Positions 41,695-49,517 of a DNA stretch of 64,000 nt are shown here, in pieces. The position numbers and the translations under genes were made by a program. The stretch is from Arthrobacter pullicola (lineage in GTDB: Bacteria > Actinomycetota > Actinomycetes > Actinomycetales > Micrococcaceae), in NCBI RefSeq assembly GCF_014836875.1, contig NZ_JACSQC010000001.1, positions 124,001-188,000 of the forward strand, in the 5' to 3' direction. Numbering within the stretch: position 1 is the stretch's first letter; each line of letters begins with the position of its first letter. Under the pieces are notes generated by a model. That model saw nothing but the letters and a program-made list of their open reading frames with translations, was not told where the DNA came from and searched no databases.

Positions 41695-42987
41695 ATGAAT
41701 ATCCCACTGACAGCCGGGGCTGTTCCGGTGGTTTTGCTCTGCCTGGGGGTGCTCTCGGTGGCCTGGCTGTGCTGGGGGCGGGGCCGGAATCTTTCCAGGG
41801 CGATTCCGCTGGCTGCGGTGAGCGCAGCGGCATTCACTCTCCTGCTGTTTGTTTTGGCTGAACTCGTCTTCCACTGGTGGGACGCATCCTTGCCGCGCCA
41901 CCTGTACGTATATACCTTCCTGGCCATATTTGCGGAGTTCCTCGCGGTGCGCCGGTTCCTGACCGCCCGGGGACCCGTGGGGCGCACCCTGCCGGTGCTC
42001 GCGGCGTTCCTGGTCCTCCTAGCCCTGTTCGCTGGTGTGAACGTGGCCTACGGCCAGTACCCGACCATCGCCTCGCTCTTCGAACGGCCCGGAACCAGCG
42101 GCGCCCTCCCCACCCGCGCACCCTCCAGCCCGGTGCCTCCACCGGCCGCTGAAGCTGCGTGGCAGCCGCCGCCGGACATGCCGCAAACGGGAAGTGTCTT
42201 CTCCGCCACCATCCCGGAATCGGGATCCGGGTATCCGTCCAACCCCGCCCTGATCTACCTGCCACCCGCGTACCTTGCCTCTCCTCCGGCAGAGAACCTC
42301 CCGGTGCTGGTCCTGCTCCATGGCCAGCCGGGTTCACCCTCCGACTGGTTCACCGCGGGACAGCTGGCGCAGGTGATGGATGGCTTCGCCGCAGCGCACA
42401 GCGGCCTGGCGCCCGTCGTCGTCGTGCCGGACCTCTCGGCGGCCGGGGCCGCCAACTGGCCGCTGTGCCTGGACTCAAACGCCGGCCGCTCGGCGACGTA
42501 CCTGGCTGTTGACCTGCCTGCCTGGGTCAAGGCGAACCTGGCATCGGGGCTCACGGATGCCAGGCAATGGGCGGTGGCAGGGTACTCCTACGGCGGCACG
42601 TGCTCGCTGCAGCTGGCGGTCAACTTCCCGGAGGTTTATCCCACCTTCCTGGACATCGCCGGGGAGAGCGAACCAACTATTCCCGGCGGACGCAGCGCAC
42701 TGGTGGACACCTATTTCGGCGGAGATGCCGCAGCGTTCACGGCACAAAACGCCCTGGACAAGCTGCCCACCCGGAGCTTCCCGGACAGCGCGGGAATTGT
42801 GGTGGTGGGCCGGGACGATTCCGTTTACGCGCCCCAGGGCCAGCAGGTGTACGACGCCGCCCGAGCAGCCGGGATGGACGTCCAGTTCCAGCAGCTGGAC
42901 GGAGGCCACTCCTGGACCGTCTGGAAAGCCGGGCTCGCCAACAACCTCGACTGGCTCGCCGGGCGTCTTGGCATACTTGGACAATGA
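41695..42987 (+). CDS. membrane-anchored esterase (antigen-85/esterase D-like alpha/beta hydrolase)
   Basis: 430 aa. Three or four hydrophobic segments fill residues about 6-120, a Pro-rich linker follows (about 132-170), and then an exported-side alpha/beta hydrolase. The nucleophile elbow GYSYGG places Ser298, and GGHSWTVWK gives the likely catalytic His near 404. LPVLVLLHGQPGSPSDW is the oxyanion region. It lies 13 bases after the MprF-type gene and overlaps the PAP2 gene by four bases. The context suggests hydrolysis of an aminoacylated or other membrane lipid, as reported for aminoacyl-PG hydrolases; unproven here. Confidence 0.85.
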   Translation: MNIPLTAGAVPVVLLCLGVLSVAWLCWGRGRNLSRAIPLAAVSAAAFTLLLFVLAELVFHWWDASLPRHLYVYTFLAIFAEFLAVRRFLTARGPVGRTLPVLAAFLVLLALFAGVNVAYGQYPTIASLFERPGTSGALPTRAPSSPVPPPAAEAAWQPPPDMPQTGSVFSATIPESGSGYPSNPALIYLPPAYLASPPAENLPVLVLLHGQPGSPSDWFTAGQLAQVMDGFAAAHSGLAPVVVVPDLSAAGAANWPLCLDSNAGRSATYLAVDLPAWVKANLASGLTDARQWAVAGYSYGGTCSLQLAVNFPEVYPTFLDIAGESEPTIPGGRSALVDTYFGGDAAAFTAQNALDKLPTRSFPDSAGIVVVGRDDSVYAPQGQQVYDAARAAGMDVQFQQLDGGHSWTVWKAGLANNLDWLAGRLGILGQ

Positions 42988-43766
42988 CCGAGGCCGTCCG
43001 GAACCAGCTCCAGCGTCTCCTGGCGTCCGCCTCGGGACTGCTGGGCCGGCACGCCGTACTGGTGCTGACCCTCGTGGCGGGCCTGGTTCCCGCCCTGCTC
43101 CTCACCCTGGCCGCTGCCGGCGTTTATGACTCCGTCGTGGAAGAGGACGGGGTTGCCGGTCTGGATCAGCCGGTGCTGGATGCCGCTATCGCAGCCCGCA
43201 GCCCGGCGCTGGACACCGCCGTCACCGGGCTGACCAATCTGGGCGGAACGGTGGGCCTGCCGCTGATCGCCGGCGCCGCCGTCGTGGCGCTGTGCTGGTG
43301 GAAACGCACCTGGACGCCGCTGGTCCTCGTTGCCACGGCCGCCGCCGGGTCCCTGCTGATCACCGTGGTGGGGAAGTCGGTTGTGGGCCGGCACCGCCCG
43401 CCGCTGGAGGACGCCGTACCTCCGTACGAATACTCAGCCTCCTTTCCGAGCGGCCATTCCCTGAACTCCCTGGCGGTGATCGGCACCCTGGCCTATCTGC
43501 TGGTGCTGTACCTGCACTCGCGCCTGGCCCGGGCTGCGGCCATCACCGGTGCGGTTCTCTTCATCGCGGCGGTGGGTTTGAGCCGGGTCTATCTGGGCCA
43601 TCACTGGCTTACGGACGTACTGGTCGCGTGGACCATCGGCCTGGCGTGGCTGGCCATCGTAATCACCGTCCACCAGGTGCTGCACCGGCGGAACACCCGC
43701 TCGTCGGCGGGCAGCGGTGCCGGCTCGTCGGCGGGTCCTGCCGCGGATGACCCTGACCGGGGCTAG
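42984..43766 (+). CDS. PAP2 superfamily lipid phosphatase
   Basis: 260 aa, about six membrane segments. The three phosphatase motifs are present: KSVVGRHRP, SFPSGHS and SRVYLGHHWLTD. It dephosphorylates a membrane lipid such as phosphatidate or undecaprenyl pyrophosphate. The C-terminal 25 residues are Ser/Gly-rich. The ATG overlaps the esterase stop (ATGA). The stop codon shares CTAG with the convergent HAD gene. Confidence 0.92.
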   Translation: MTEAVRNQLQRLLASASGLLGRHAVLVLTLVAGLVPALLLTLAAAGVYDSVVEEDGVAGLDQPVLDAAIAARSPALDTAVTGLTNLGGTVGLPLIAGAAVVALCWWKRTWTPLVLVATAAAGSLLITVVGKSVVGRHRPPLEDAVPPYEYSASFPSGHSLNSLAVIGTLAYLLVLYLHSRLARAAAITGAVLFIAAVGLSRVYLGHHWLTDVLVAWTIGLAWLAIVITVHQVLHRRNTRSSAGSGAGSSAGPAADDPDRG

Positions 43767-44566
43767 AGCTCCCGGAGGAGGTCCTCCAAAACCTGCGCCA
43801 CCCCGTCTTCAGCGAAGGGCGGTGCGATCGCGGATGCGGCGGCCCGCACCTGCGGGTGTCCGGAGGCCATGGCATAACCGCGGCCGGCCCAGCCCAGCAT
43901 CCGCAGGTCATTGGGCATATCGCCGAACGCGACAATCTCGGCTGGCTTGATTCCCAGCGAACCGGCGTACTCGGCGAGGGTCACCACCTTGTCCAGACCC
44001 GAGGCAGACATCTCCAGCAGCGGCACCGAGGGCGCCGAGTGCGTGGTGGACACCAGGTGGGCCACCGCAGGCTGGACAGCCCCCAGGAACTCGTCCGGGT
44101 GCACGTCATCCACCCGTGCCAGGAACTTCACCACACGCGAGTCAGCACCCAGGGTCTTTTTCAGGGGCGCAGGAGTGACGTCGCCCAGCAGATCGGCACC
44201 GCCGGATTCCAGGAATCCGGGCTCCAGGTGAAAGCCGTCCACCGTTTCCGCGGCGAAGCGGACGGCGGGATAGAGGCTGCGGATGATGCCGGCGGCCTGG
44301 AACATTCCGTCCAGTTCCAGGGGATGGGACCAGGTGACTTCGCCGGCCTTCAGGTCGTAGAGAATGGCTCCGTTGGAGCAAATGACGGTTCCGGTGTGGC
44401 CGATCTGCTCCCGCAGCGGGTTCAGCCAGCGCGGCGGACGGCCCGTGACGAAAACAACTTCAATTCCTGCGTCCACGCATTTGTGGAATGCGTTGACCGT
44501 CCGGTCACTGATCCTGTTATCCGGCCCCACAATGGTCCCGTCCAGGTCACTTGCCACCAGCCGCAT
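43763..44566 (-). CDS. HAD family hydrolase (Cof subfamily)
   Basis: 267 aa phosphatase. Motif I is LVASDLDGTIVG near residue 3, motif II VTGRPP, and motif IV FGDMPNDLRMLGWAG near 220. A C2 cap separates them. The ATG at 44566 sits right before the conserved strand, as in relatives. It is downstream of the PfkB kinase (146-base gap), so it may act on sugar phosphates; this is inference. A paralogue lies at 19010-19855. Confidence 0.9.
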   Translation of the reverse strand: MRLVASDLDGTIVGPDNRISDRTVNAFHKCVDAGIEVVFVTGRPPRWLNPLREQIGHTGTVICSNGAILYDLKAGEVTWSHPLELDGMFQAAGIIRSLYPAVRFAAETVDGFHLEPGFLESGGADLLGDVTPAPLKKTLGADSRVVKFLARVDDVHPDEFLGAVQPAVAHLVSTTHSAPSVPLLEMSASGLDKVVTLAEYAGSLGIKPAEIVAFGDMPNDLRMLGWAGRGYAMASGHPQVRAAASAIAPPFAEDGVAQVLEDLLREL

Positions 44567-44712
44567 GTCCCGCCCTTCCGTCGGCTTCCAGCCTAGCCGG
44601 ACGGACGTGGTTGTGCTTGGCGCGTCAGCGTGCCGGGATCCGGCCGGGAAGGGATTCGGTGGGATCGCAGGCCTGCACGTACCTTTCCTTTCCTCCCGCC
44701 AGGGGGCAGGGA

Positions 44713-45627
44713 TTAGAGGAGTTCGGAGCGGTACGGCGGGTCCGCGCCCGGACGGGACACGGTGATGGCAGCGGCACGGGCAGCGTAGGTCAGGACCGCT
44801 TCGAGGTCCCCGACCCCGATCTTCCGCAGTTCCGGCCGTCGGGCGGCGCCGTCGAAGCCCCGGTCCATCAGCCCGGCCAGCAGCGCCGCCATAAAGGAGT
44901 CCCCCGCGCCGACGGTGTCGGCGACGCTCACGGTTACGGCGGGCACCGAGCAGGCACCGGAGGCGGCCACAGCCCACGGCCCCTGGGATCCGCGGGTTAC
45001 GACGACGGCTGCCGGACCCATTCCCAGCCACCGCCGCGCAGAGGCCTCCACCGGCTCGCCGGGATAGAGCCAGGCGAGATCCTCGTCCGAGGCCTTGACG
45101 ACGTCCGCCAGGCGCACGAACTTCTCCGCCTGGTCCCGCGCATAGGACGCATCCGTGATGATGGTGGGCCGGCAGTTCGGGTCATAGGTGATCGTGGCCT
45201 GGGGGTGCGCCCGCTCGACGGCGGTGAAGACCTCATCCGACCCAGGGGAAAGCATGGTGGCGATGGACCCTGTGTGCAGCAGCGTGGTGCCCGCCAGCAG
45301 CCGGGGCAAGGCGTCGGCCAGTCCGGGAATGGTCCATTCGAGGTCGAAGGTGTACCGCGCGCCGCCGGCGGGATCAAGGGTGGCGGTCGCGGTGCTGGTC
45401 GGCAGGTCGTCGGCGGGAAAAGCGTTCAGGACTGAGTTGGCCTTGAGGTGCTCGGCAATCAGCAGCCCGTAGGCATCCTTGCCGAACCGGCCCACGAACT
45501 GGACCGGGCGTCCCAGCCGGGCCACGCCCACGGCAACATTCATGGGGCTCCCGCCGGGATGGGACCTGCGGGGCGCGGTATCGCTGAGGACTTCGTCGAC
45601 CAGGGCTTCGCCGATGACTGTGAGCAC
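44713..45627 (-). CDS. PfkB family carbohydrate kinase (fructokinase-like)
   Basis: ATP-dependent sugar kinase, 304 aa. SHPGGSPMNVAVGVARLG is the N-terminal PfkB signature, and VADTVGAGDSFMAALLAG the C-terminal one with the catalytic Asp in DTVGAGD. VIGEALVDEV at the start is typical of fructokinases. The substrate is not proven. GTG start at 45627. It follows an alpha/beta hydrolase by 33 bases on the same strand. Confidence 0.93.
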   Translation of the reverse strand: MLTVIGEALVDEVLSDTAPRRSHPGGSPMNVAVGVARLGRPVQFVGRFGKDAYGLLIAEHLKANSVLNAFPADDLPTSTATATLDPAGGARYTFDLEWTIPGLADALPRLLAGTTLLHTGSIATMLSPGSDEVFTAVERAHPQATITYDPNCRPTIITDASYARDQAEKFVRLADVVKASDEDLAWLYPGEPVEASARRWLGMGPAAVVVTRGSQGPWAVAASGACSVPAVTVSVADTVGAGDSFMAALLAGLMDRGFDGAARRPELRKIGVGDLEAVLTYAARAAAITVSRPGADPPYRSELL

Positions 45628-45660
45628 GCCCTCAACCTACCGATCGAACGGGGGGCGGCG

Positions 45661-46437
45661 CTACCCGGCTGCGGCTTTGGCGGCGTCGGCCATTGCCTGG
45701 AGGACCCCGTTCCACGCCGGCGTTTCCGGGGTGATCATGCCGTAGTGGTCGCCGGGAACCAGGCGCAGGTCCGTGTATCCGCCCGCAGCCTCGGCTGCCG
45801 CTGTGTAGGACTCCGCCAGTTTCAGCGGCACCGTCGTATCCCGGTCTCCGTGCAGGACGAACACCGGAGCACCCGCCGGCACCAGCAGCGTGGGATCGGC
45901 CAGCCGGTACCGTTCCGGGTCCTCCTCCGGGCCGGCCCCGAGAAAGTTGCTGACGGCACCATCGCTCAAACCCAGGTCGTGGGCCAGGCGCAGGTCCAGC
46001 ACACCGGATTGACTGACGACGGCGGCCAGCGGCACGCGGGTGCCCGGGCTGCGGCCTCCCGTGCTGCGGTTCCCGGCAGCCCACACCGCGAGGTGCCCGC
46101 CGGCCGAGTGGCCCAGTGCAATAACCGGGGACGGAACTTCCCCCTGGGGGTCCTGGAGAGCCTTCAGGTCTGCCATCGCGTCGATCCCGGCGGCGATGTC
46201 CTGGAAGGTTTCCGGCCAGCCTCCGCCGTTGCCCGCCCGGCGGTACTCCAGGTTGACGGCCGCCCAGCCGCGGGCGGCAAGGTCGGCTGCCGCCGGGCGG
46301 CCGAGTTCCAGGGTGTACCCGGAGCGCCAGTATCCGCCGTGGATGATCACCACGGTTCCGAGGACCGGCTGCCCGGGCGGCAGCGTGAGCTCCCCGAACT
46401 GGTCCGGGTGCCCTCCGTAGCTAAACCGCTGCGGCAC
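45661..46437 (-). CDS. alpha/beta hydrolase (BD-FAE / formamidase-like)
   Basis: 258 aa. VVIIHGGYWRSGY forms the oxyanion hole (HGGYW), GHSAGGHLAVW the nucleophile elbow, VLHGDRDTTVPL the Asp, and VPGDHYGMITPE the His. HGGYW resembles kynurenine formamidases and carboxylesterases. No signal peptide. GTG start at 46437. It is first in a minus-strand run with the PfkB kinase and is divergent from the RelA/SpoT-like gene. Confidence 0.88.
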   Translation of the reverse strand: MPQRFSYGGHPDQFGELTLPPGQPVLGTVVIIHGGYWRSGYTLELGRPAAADLAARGWAAVNLEYRRAGNGGGWPETFQDIAAGIDAMADLKALQDPQGEVPSPVIALGHSAGGHLAVWAAGNRSTGGRSPGTRVPLAAVVSQSGVLDLRLAHDLGLSDGAVSNFLGAGPEEDPERYRLADPTLLVPAGAPVFVLHGDRDTTVPLKLAESYTAAAEAAGGYTDLRLVPGDHYGMITPETPAWNGVLQAMADAAKAAAG

Positions 46438-46633
46438 GCTGTCTCCCCCGTCCGTGGAATCTGTCCCGCTCCCGGCCCATCCCCGCTCCCGCAGCGGGCG
46501 CGCACACTTGTGTTCCTTAAGCTCTTGGCCGCCGTCGTCCTAATCTGGAGATGAGCCTATCCACCTGCAGCGGGGCACGCCCTGTTCCGTCACCGGCGTG
46601 GCCTAGGCTGGCAGGAACGGCGAAAGGACAATC

Positions 46634-47737
46634 GTGAGCGCGTGGGACACCCTGGATGACCGGCTGCGGCCGATAGTCCAGGCCAGTACGGATGAGTATG
46701 CCCGGGTCCGTCCGGCCCTGGAATCCGTGACGGCGGAGATGGAGGCGAGCCTGCGGGCGGTCTTTGCGGACAGCCAGGTTAAGCCGCTGTTCATCGCCTC
46801 CCGGACCAAGACGGTGGAGTCCTTCCGGGACAAGGCTTCCCGGACACTCCCGGCCGAAGATGCCAGCGAAGTCCCTACCCTCCTGTTCCCTGACCCGCTG
46901 CGGAACCTGACGGACCTGGTGGGGGTCCGCGTGATTATGACCCTTCCGCATGAGGTCGACGAAGCCGCGAATCTGATCAAACGGCAGCGGGCCGAGTTCG
47001 ACTGCCGGGGCGACCGGGAGAAGGACATTGGCTCGATCGAGTCCGGCACCTACGGCTATTCCAGCCGGCATCTGATCCTGCGCACCATCCAGAATGAGAC
47101 GGTGCGGGAGTTCCACCGGCTGCTGGAACCCACCCAGAAACCGAACGGCAGTTACCTCTTCGAGGTGCAGATCCGCACCGTGCTGGCGCATGCCTGGTCC
47201 GAAATTGAACATGACATCCGATTCAAGGCCGGGGATCCGCGGGCATGGAGCCCGTACTTTGACCGGCAGTTCATCGCCACGGCCGCCATGCTGGAGACGG
47301 TGGAGAACGAGTTCGCCGAACTGCACGAGAGGTATGAAACGGTCACCGGTTTCTGGGACGAGGAGGGTGAGGGCAGCGCTCCCCTGACCCCGAACCGGAT
47401 CCGCGACATCTGGATGACGCTCCTGCCTCACGTCAACCGCAAGGCCGGCGACGACTGGGGCTGGGCCGCCGAACTGCTGGCCGCCCACGGACTCAGGACC
47501 ACCATGGACCTGGCCGGTCTGCTGCAGGCCGATGCCATCACCCAGGTCCGCGAAGCCCTGGACCACCGCTACTCCCCGGGCCCGGACCGGTTGCTGGACG
47601 ACCTCCTGCTCTGGCGGTTCGGCAAGGCACACATCGACCTCACAGCGGAACCGGAGGACGCTCCGGTCAAGCCGCGGCGCGAGTCGCTGGGCCGCCGGTA
47701 CCGGCAGATGCAGCTTTACCGCGCACGGGAGAAGTAA
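46634..47737 (+). CDS. stand-alone RelA/SpoT domain protein (small alarmone synthetase-like)
   Basis: 367 aa with a RelA_SpoT synthetase domain in residues about 50-220 and no N-terminal hydrolase domain and no TGS/ACT. Motifs: RTKTVESFRDKA, DLVGVRVIM, TYGYSSRHLIL (Y-x-S-x-H) and FEVQIRTVLAHAWSEIEHD. The last differs from RelQ/RelP (FWASLEH-type) and matches the group that includes toxic synthetases. About 140 C-terminal residues are helical and of unknown role. It could make (p)ppGpp or another pyrophosphorylated product. GTG start at 46634 after GAAAGGA. No partner antitoxin ORF is visible nearby. Confidence 0.85.
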   Translation: MSAWDTLDDRLRPIVQASTDEYARVRPALESVTAEMEASLRAVFADSQVKPLFIASRTKTVESFRDKASRTLPAEDASEVPTLLFPDPLRNLTDLVGVRVIMTLPHEVDEAANLIKRQRAEFDCRGDREKDIGSIESGTYGYSSRHLILRTIQNETVREFHRLLEPTQKPNGSYLFEVQIRTVLAHAWSEIEHDIRFKAGDPRAWSPYFDRQFIATAAMLETVENEFAELHERYETVTGFWDEEGEGSAPLTPNRIRDIWMTLLPHVNRKAGDDWGWAAELLAAHGLRTTMDLAGLLQADAITQVREALDHRYSPGPDRLLDDLLLWRFGKAHIDLTAEPEDAPVKPRRESLGRRYRQMQLYRAREK

Positions 47738-47752
47738 CTCTGGCTTCCGCTG

Positions 47753-47807
47753 CCGGTTTGGGGCATCGCTCCGGTCCGCGGCGGCAGCGATATCCCAAAC
47801 CGGAGCG
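47753..47807 (+). terminator. long hairpin with a competing alternative stem after the RelA/SpoT-like gene
   Basis: CCGGTTTGGG pairs with CCCAAACCGG (47753-47803), extended by ATCGCT/AGCGAT. CGCTCCGG (47767-47774) can instead pair with CCGGAGCG (47800-47807), which shares bases with the first stem. It starts 16 bases past the stop and lacks a T-run. Confidence 0.5.
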
Positions 47808-47910
47808 AATCGGCCCGGATCGATAATCTGACCCGGTCCTTGGATTCACGTGTATGTTCGAGGTCAAACGGCCGGGGACCTGCGGCCGCCCTTCACTGAA
47901 AGGAACGCCC

Positions 47911-48912
47911 ATGGCGGCACACAAGCCCCTGACAGCACGGAACACCATCGAGGAGTGGCTGGCCCACCCGGAGGGCGGTCCGATCCTGCGCGGCTTCCTG
48001 GCGCAGAGCGGCAGCGGCGAAGCCGCGCTCGGTCCCGCCCGGAGCCTGAAGCTCCAGCAGCTGGTGGACCTCAGCCAGGGCCAGATGCCGCAGGCCGCAG
48101 TCGATGAACTGGTGCGGCAGGCCAACGGCGGGGTGATGCCCGAATTGGAAGAGACTGCCCTGCCGACCGTCGAAGGCCGGTTCGAGGGACGTACTGTCAT
48201 CGTGACCGGTGCCGGTGCCGGCATTGGCCGCGCCACCGCCGCCCGGGTTGCCCGCGAAGGCGGCCGCGTGATCGCCGTGGACATCGCCGAAGAACGGGTC
48301 AAGGAACTGGCCGGGGAATTGGGCGAAGCCATTGTTCCCGTGGCTGCGGACCTCACCGATCTGGACGCTGTGGACCGGATCATTGCCGCGGCCGGCGGCT
48401 CCATTGATGCCCTGGCCAACGTGGCCGGCATCAACGATGATTTCAGCCCGCTTCACGAGGTTTCCGATGCCATGTGGCAGAAGGTCTTCGCGGTTAATGT
48501 CGACGGTCTGGTCCGGCTGACCCGCGCGGTGCTGCCGTCCATGCTGGCGGCCGGCCGCGGATCGATCGTCAATGTCACCTCGGAGGCCGGCCTGCGCGGC
48601 TCCGCTTCCGGTGTGGCCTATACCGCGTCGAAGCACGCCGTTGTGGGCATCACCCGCAGCACCGCATTTATGTATGCCAAGGAAGGCATACGTGTGAACG
48701 CTGTTGCTCCGGGCGGTGTGGCCACCGGTATTCCCATGGGCGGGGCGGTATCGGAGTACGGCGAAGCCCGCTTGGGCCCGGCCCGCATCAACATCCCGAG
48801 CATCGCCTCCGCCGAGGAGCTCGCGGCATCGATCACCTTCCTGCTGAGCGACGACGGCGTGAACATCAACGGCGCGATCCTGCCTTCCGACGGCGGCTGG
48901 TCCGCGGTTTAG
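47911..48912 (+). CDS. SDR oxidoreductase with N-terminal helical extension
   Basis: 333 aa. Residues about 90-333 are a classical SDR: VTGAGAGIGRATAARV, LANVAGIND (in place of NNAG), YTASKHAVV and a typical C-terminus. The first about 85 residues are extra and mostly helical (TIEEWLAHPEGGPILRGFL ... LVDLSQGQMPQAAVDELV). They resemble a short repeat seen beside glycoside hydrolases in my memory, but I cannot name the domain. The ATG at 47911 follows AAGGAAC. Substrate unknown. Confidence 0.88.
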   Translation: MAAHKPLTARNTIEEWLAHPEGGPILRGFLAQSGSGEAALGPARSLKLQQLVDLSQGQMPQAAVDELVRQANGGVMPELEETALPTVEGRFEGRTVIVTGAGAGIGRATAARVAREGGRVIAVDIAEERVKELAGELGEAIVPVAADLTDLDAVDRIIAAAGGSIDALANVAGINDDFSPLHEVSDAMWQKVFAVNVDGLVRLTRAVLPSMLAAGRGSIVNVTSEAGLRGSASGVAYTASKHAVVGITRSTAFMYAKEGIRVNAVAPGGVATGIPMGGAVSEYGEARLGPARINIPSIASAEELAASITFLLSDDGVNINGAILPSDGGWSAV

Positions 48913-48926
48913 GCCCAGCAATACCA

Positions 48927-48975
48927 ACGACGGCGGCCGGTTCCCTTCGCAGCGAAGGGAACCGGCCGCCGTCGT
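48927..48975. terminator. perfect 24-base inverted repeat between convergent genes
   Basis: Left arm 48927-48950 (starting ACGACGGCGGCCGG) is the exact complement of 48952-48975, with one unpaired base between. It lies 14 bases after the SDR stop and 11 bases before the SRPBCC stop on the other strand. Bidirectional terminator by position; flanking T-runs are short. Confidence 0.85.
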
Positions 48976-48986
48976 ACCTTTAGCGG

Positions 48987-49454
48987 TTAGCCGCCCGCGA
49001 CAGCAGCCGCCAGTTTGTTCAGCGACTCCTCCAACTCATCCTTGCTGATCATCGGGAAGGACACCTTCTTCAGGGTCTCCTTGTCGGTGACCTTGCTCCA
49101 GTCGTAGGTGAGGGTCACTTCGGTGGAATCCGGGCCCAGTGCGTCCAGCTCCCAGACCCATTCCCAGCCCGCCGGCTCCGTGCCGGCAACGGCTGTCTGC
49201 CAGGCCAGGAGCTTATTGTGGTCGAAACCGGTGACGTGGTTGTCCGTCTTGTAGTCGCCCATTTTCTGGTTGTTCATGTTCATCGTGAACACATCGCCCA
49301 CCTTGGCGATGCGGTCGGTCTTCTCATCCGAAATCACCATGCCGGCGCCGTCCAGTTCGGGATGCCGTTCGGGATTGGACAGCAGGTGGAAAAGATCTCC
49401 TGCCGCTGCGTCGATGACGCGGGAAACGGAAATGGTTGACTGCTCGGTGGACAT
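48987..49454 (-). CDS. SRPBCC family protein (polyketide cyclase-like)
   Basis: 155 aa, helix-grip fold. It starts TISVSRVIDAAAGDLFHLLSNPERHPELDG, typical of START/Bet v1-like domains, and ends in a long amphipathic helix. Such proteins bind hydrophobic ligands. The ATG at 49454 follows AAGGAGA and is preferred to the 49493 start. Function unknown; it lies 63 bases after phosphoketolase on the same strand. Confidence 0.88.
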   Translation of the reverse strand: MSTEQSTISVSRVIDAAAGDLFHLLSNPERHPELDGAGMVISDEKTDRIAKVGDVFTMNMNNQKMGDYKTDNHVTGFDHNKLLAWQTAVAGTEPAGWEWVWELDALGPDSTEVTLTYDWSKVTDKETLKKVSFPMISKDELEESLNKLAAAVAGG

Positions 49455-49517
49455 ATTTCTCCTTCGTGTAGACGGATCATGCCATCCCCGCACGGGCGGT
49501 TGCCCGGCTCGGGAAAT

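Noticed and set aside
46634-47737. A toxin-antitoxin pair around the RelA/SpoT-like gene.
   Set aside because: No short partner ORF with a ribosome-binding site overlaps or adjoins it; neighbours are a divergent hydrolase and a distant SDR.
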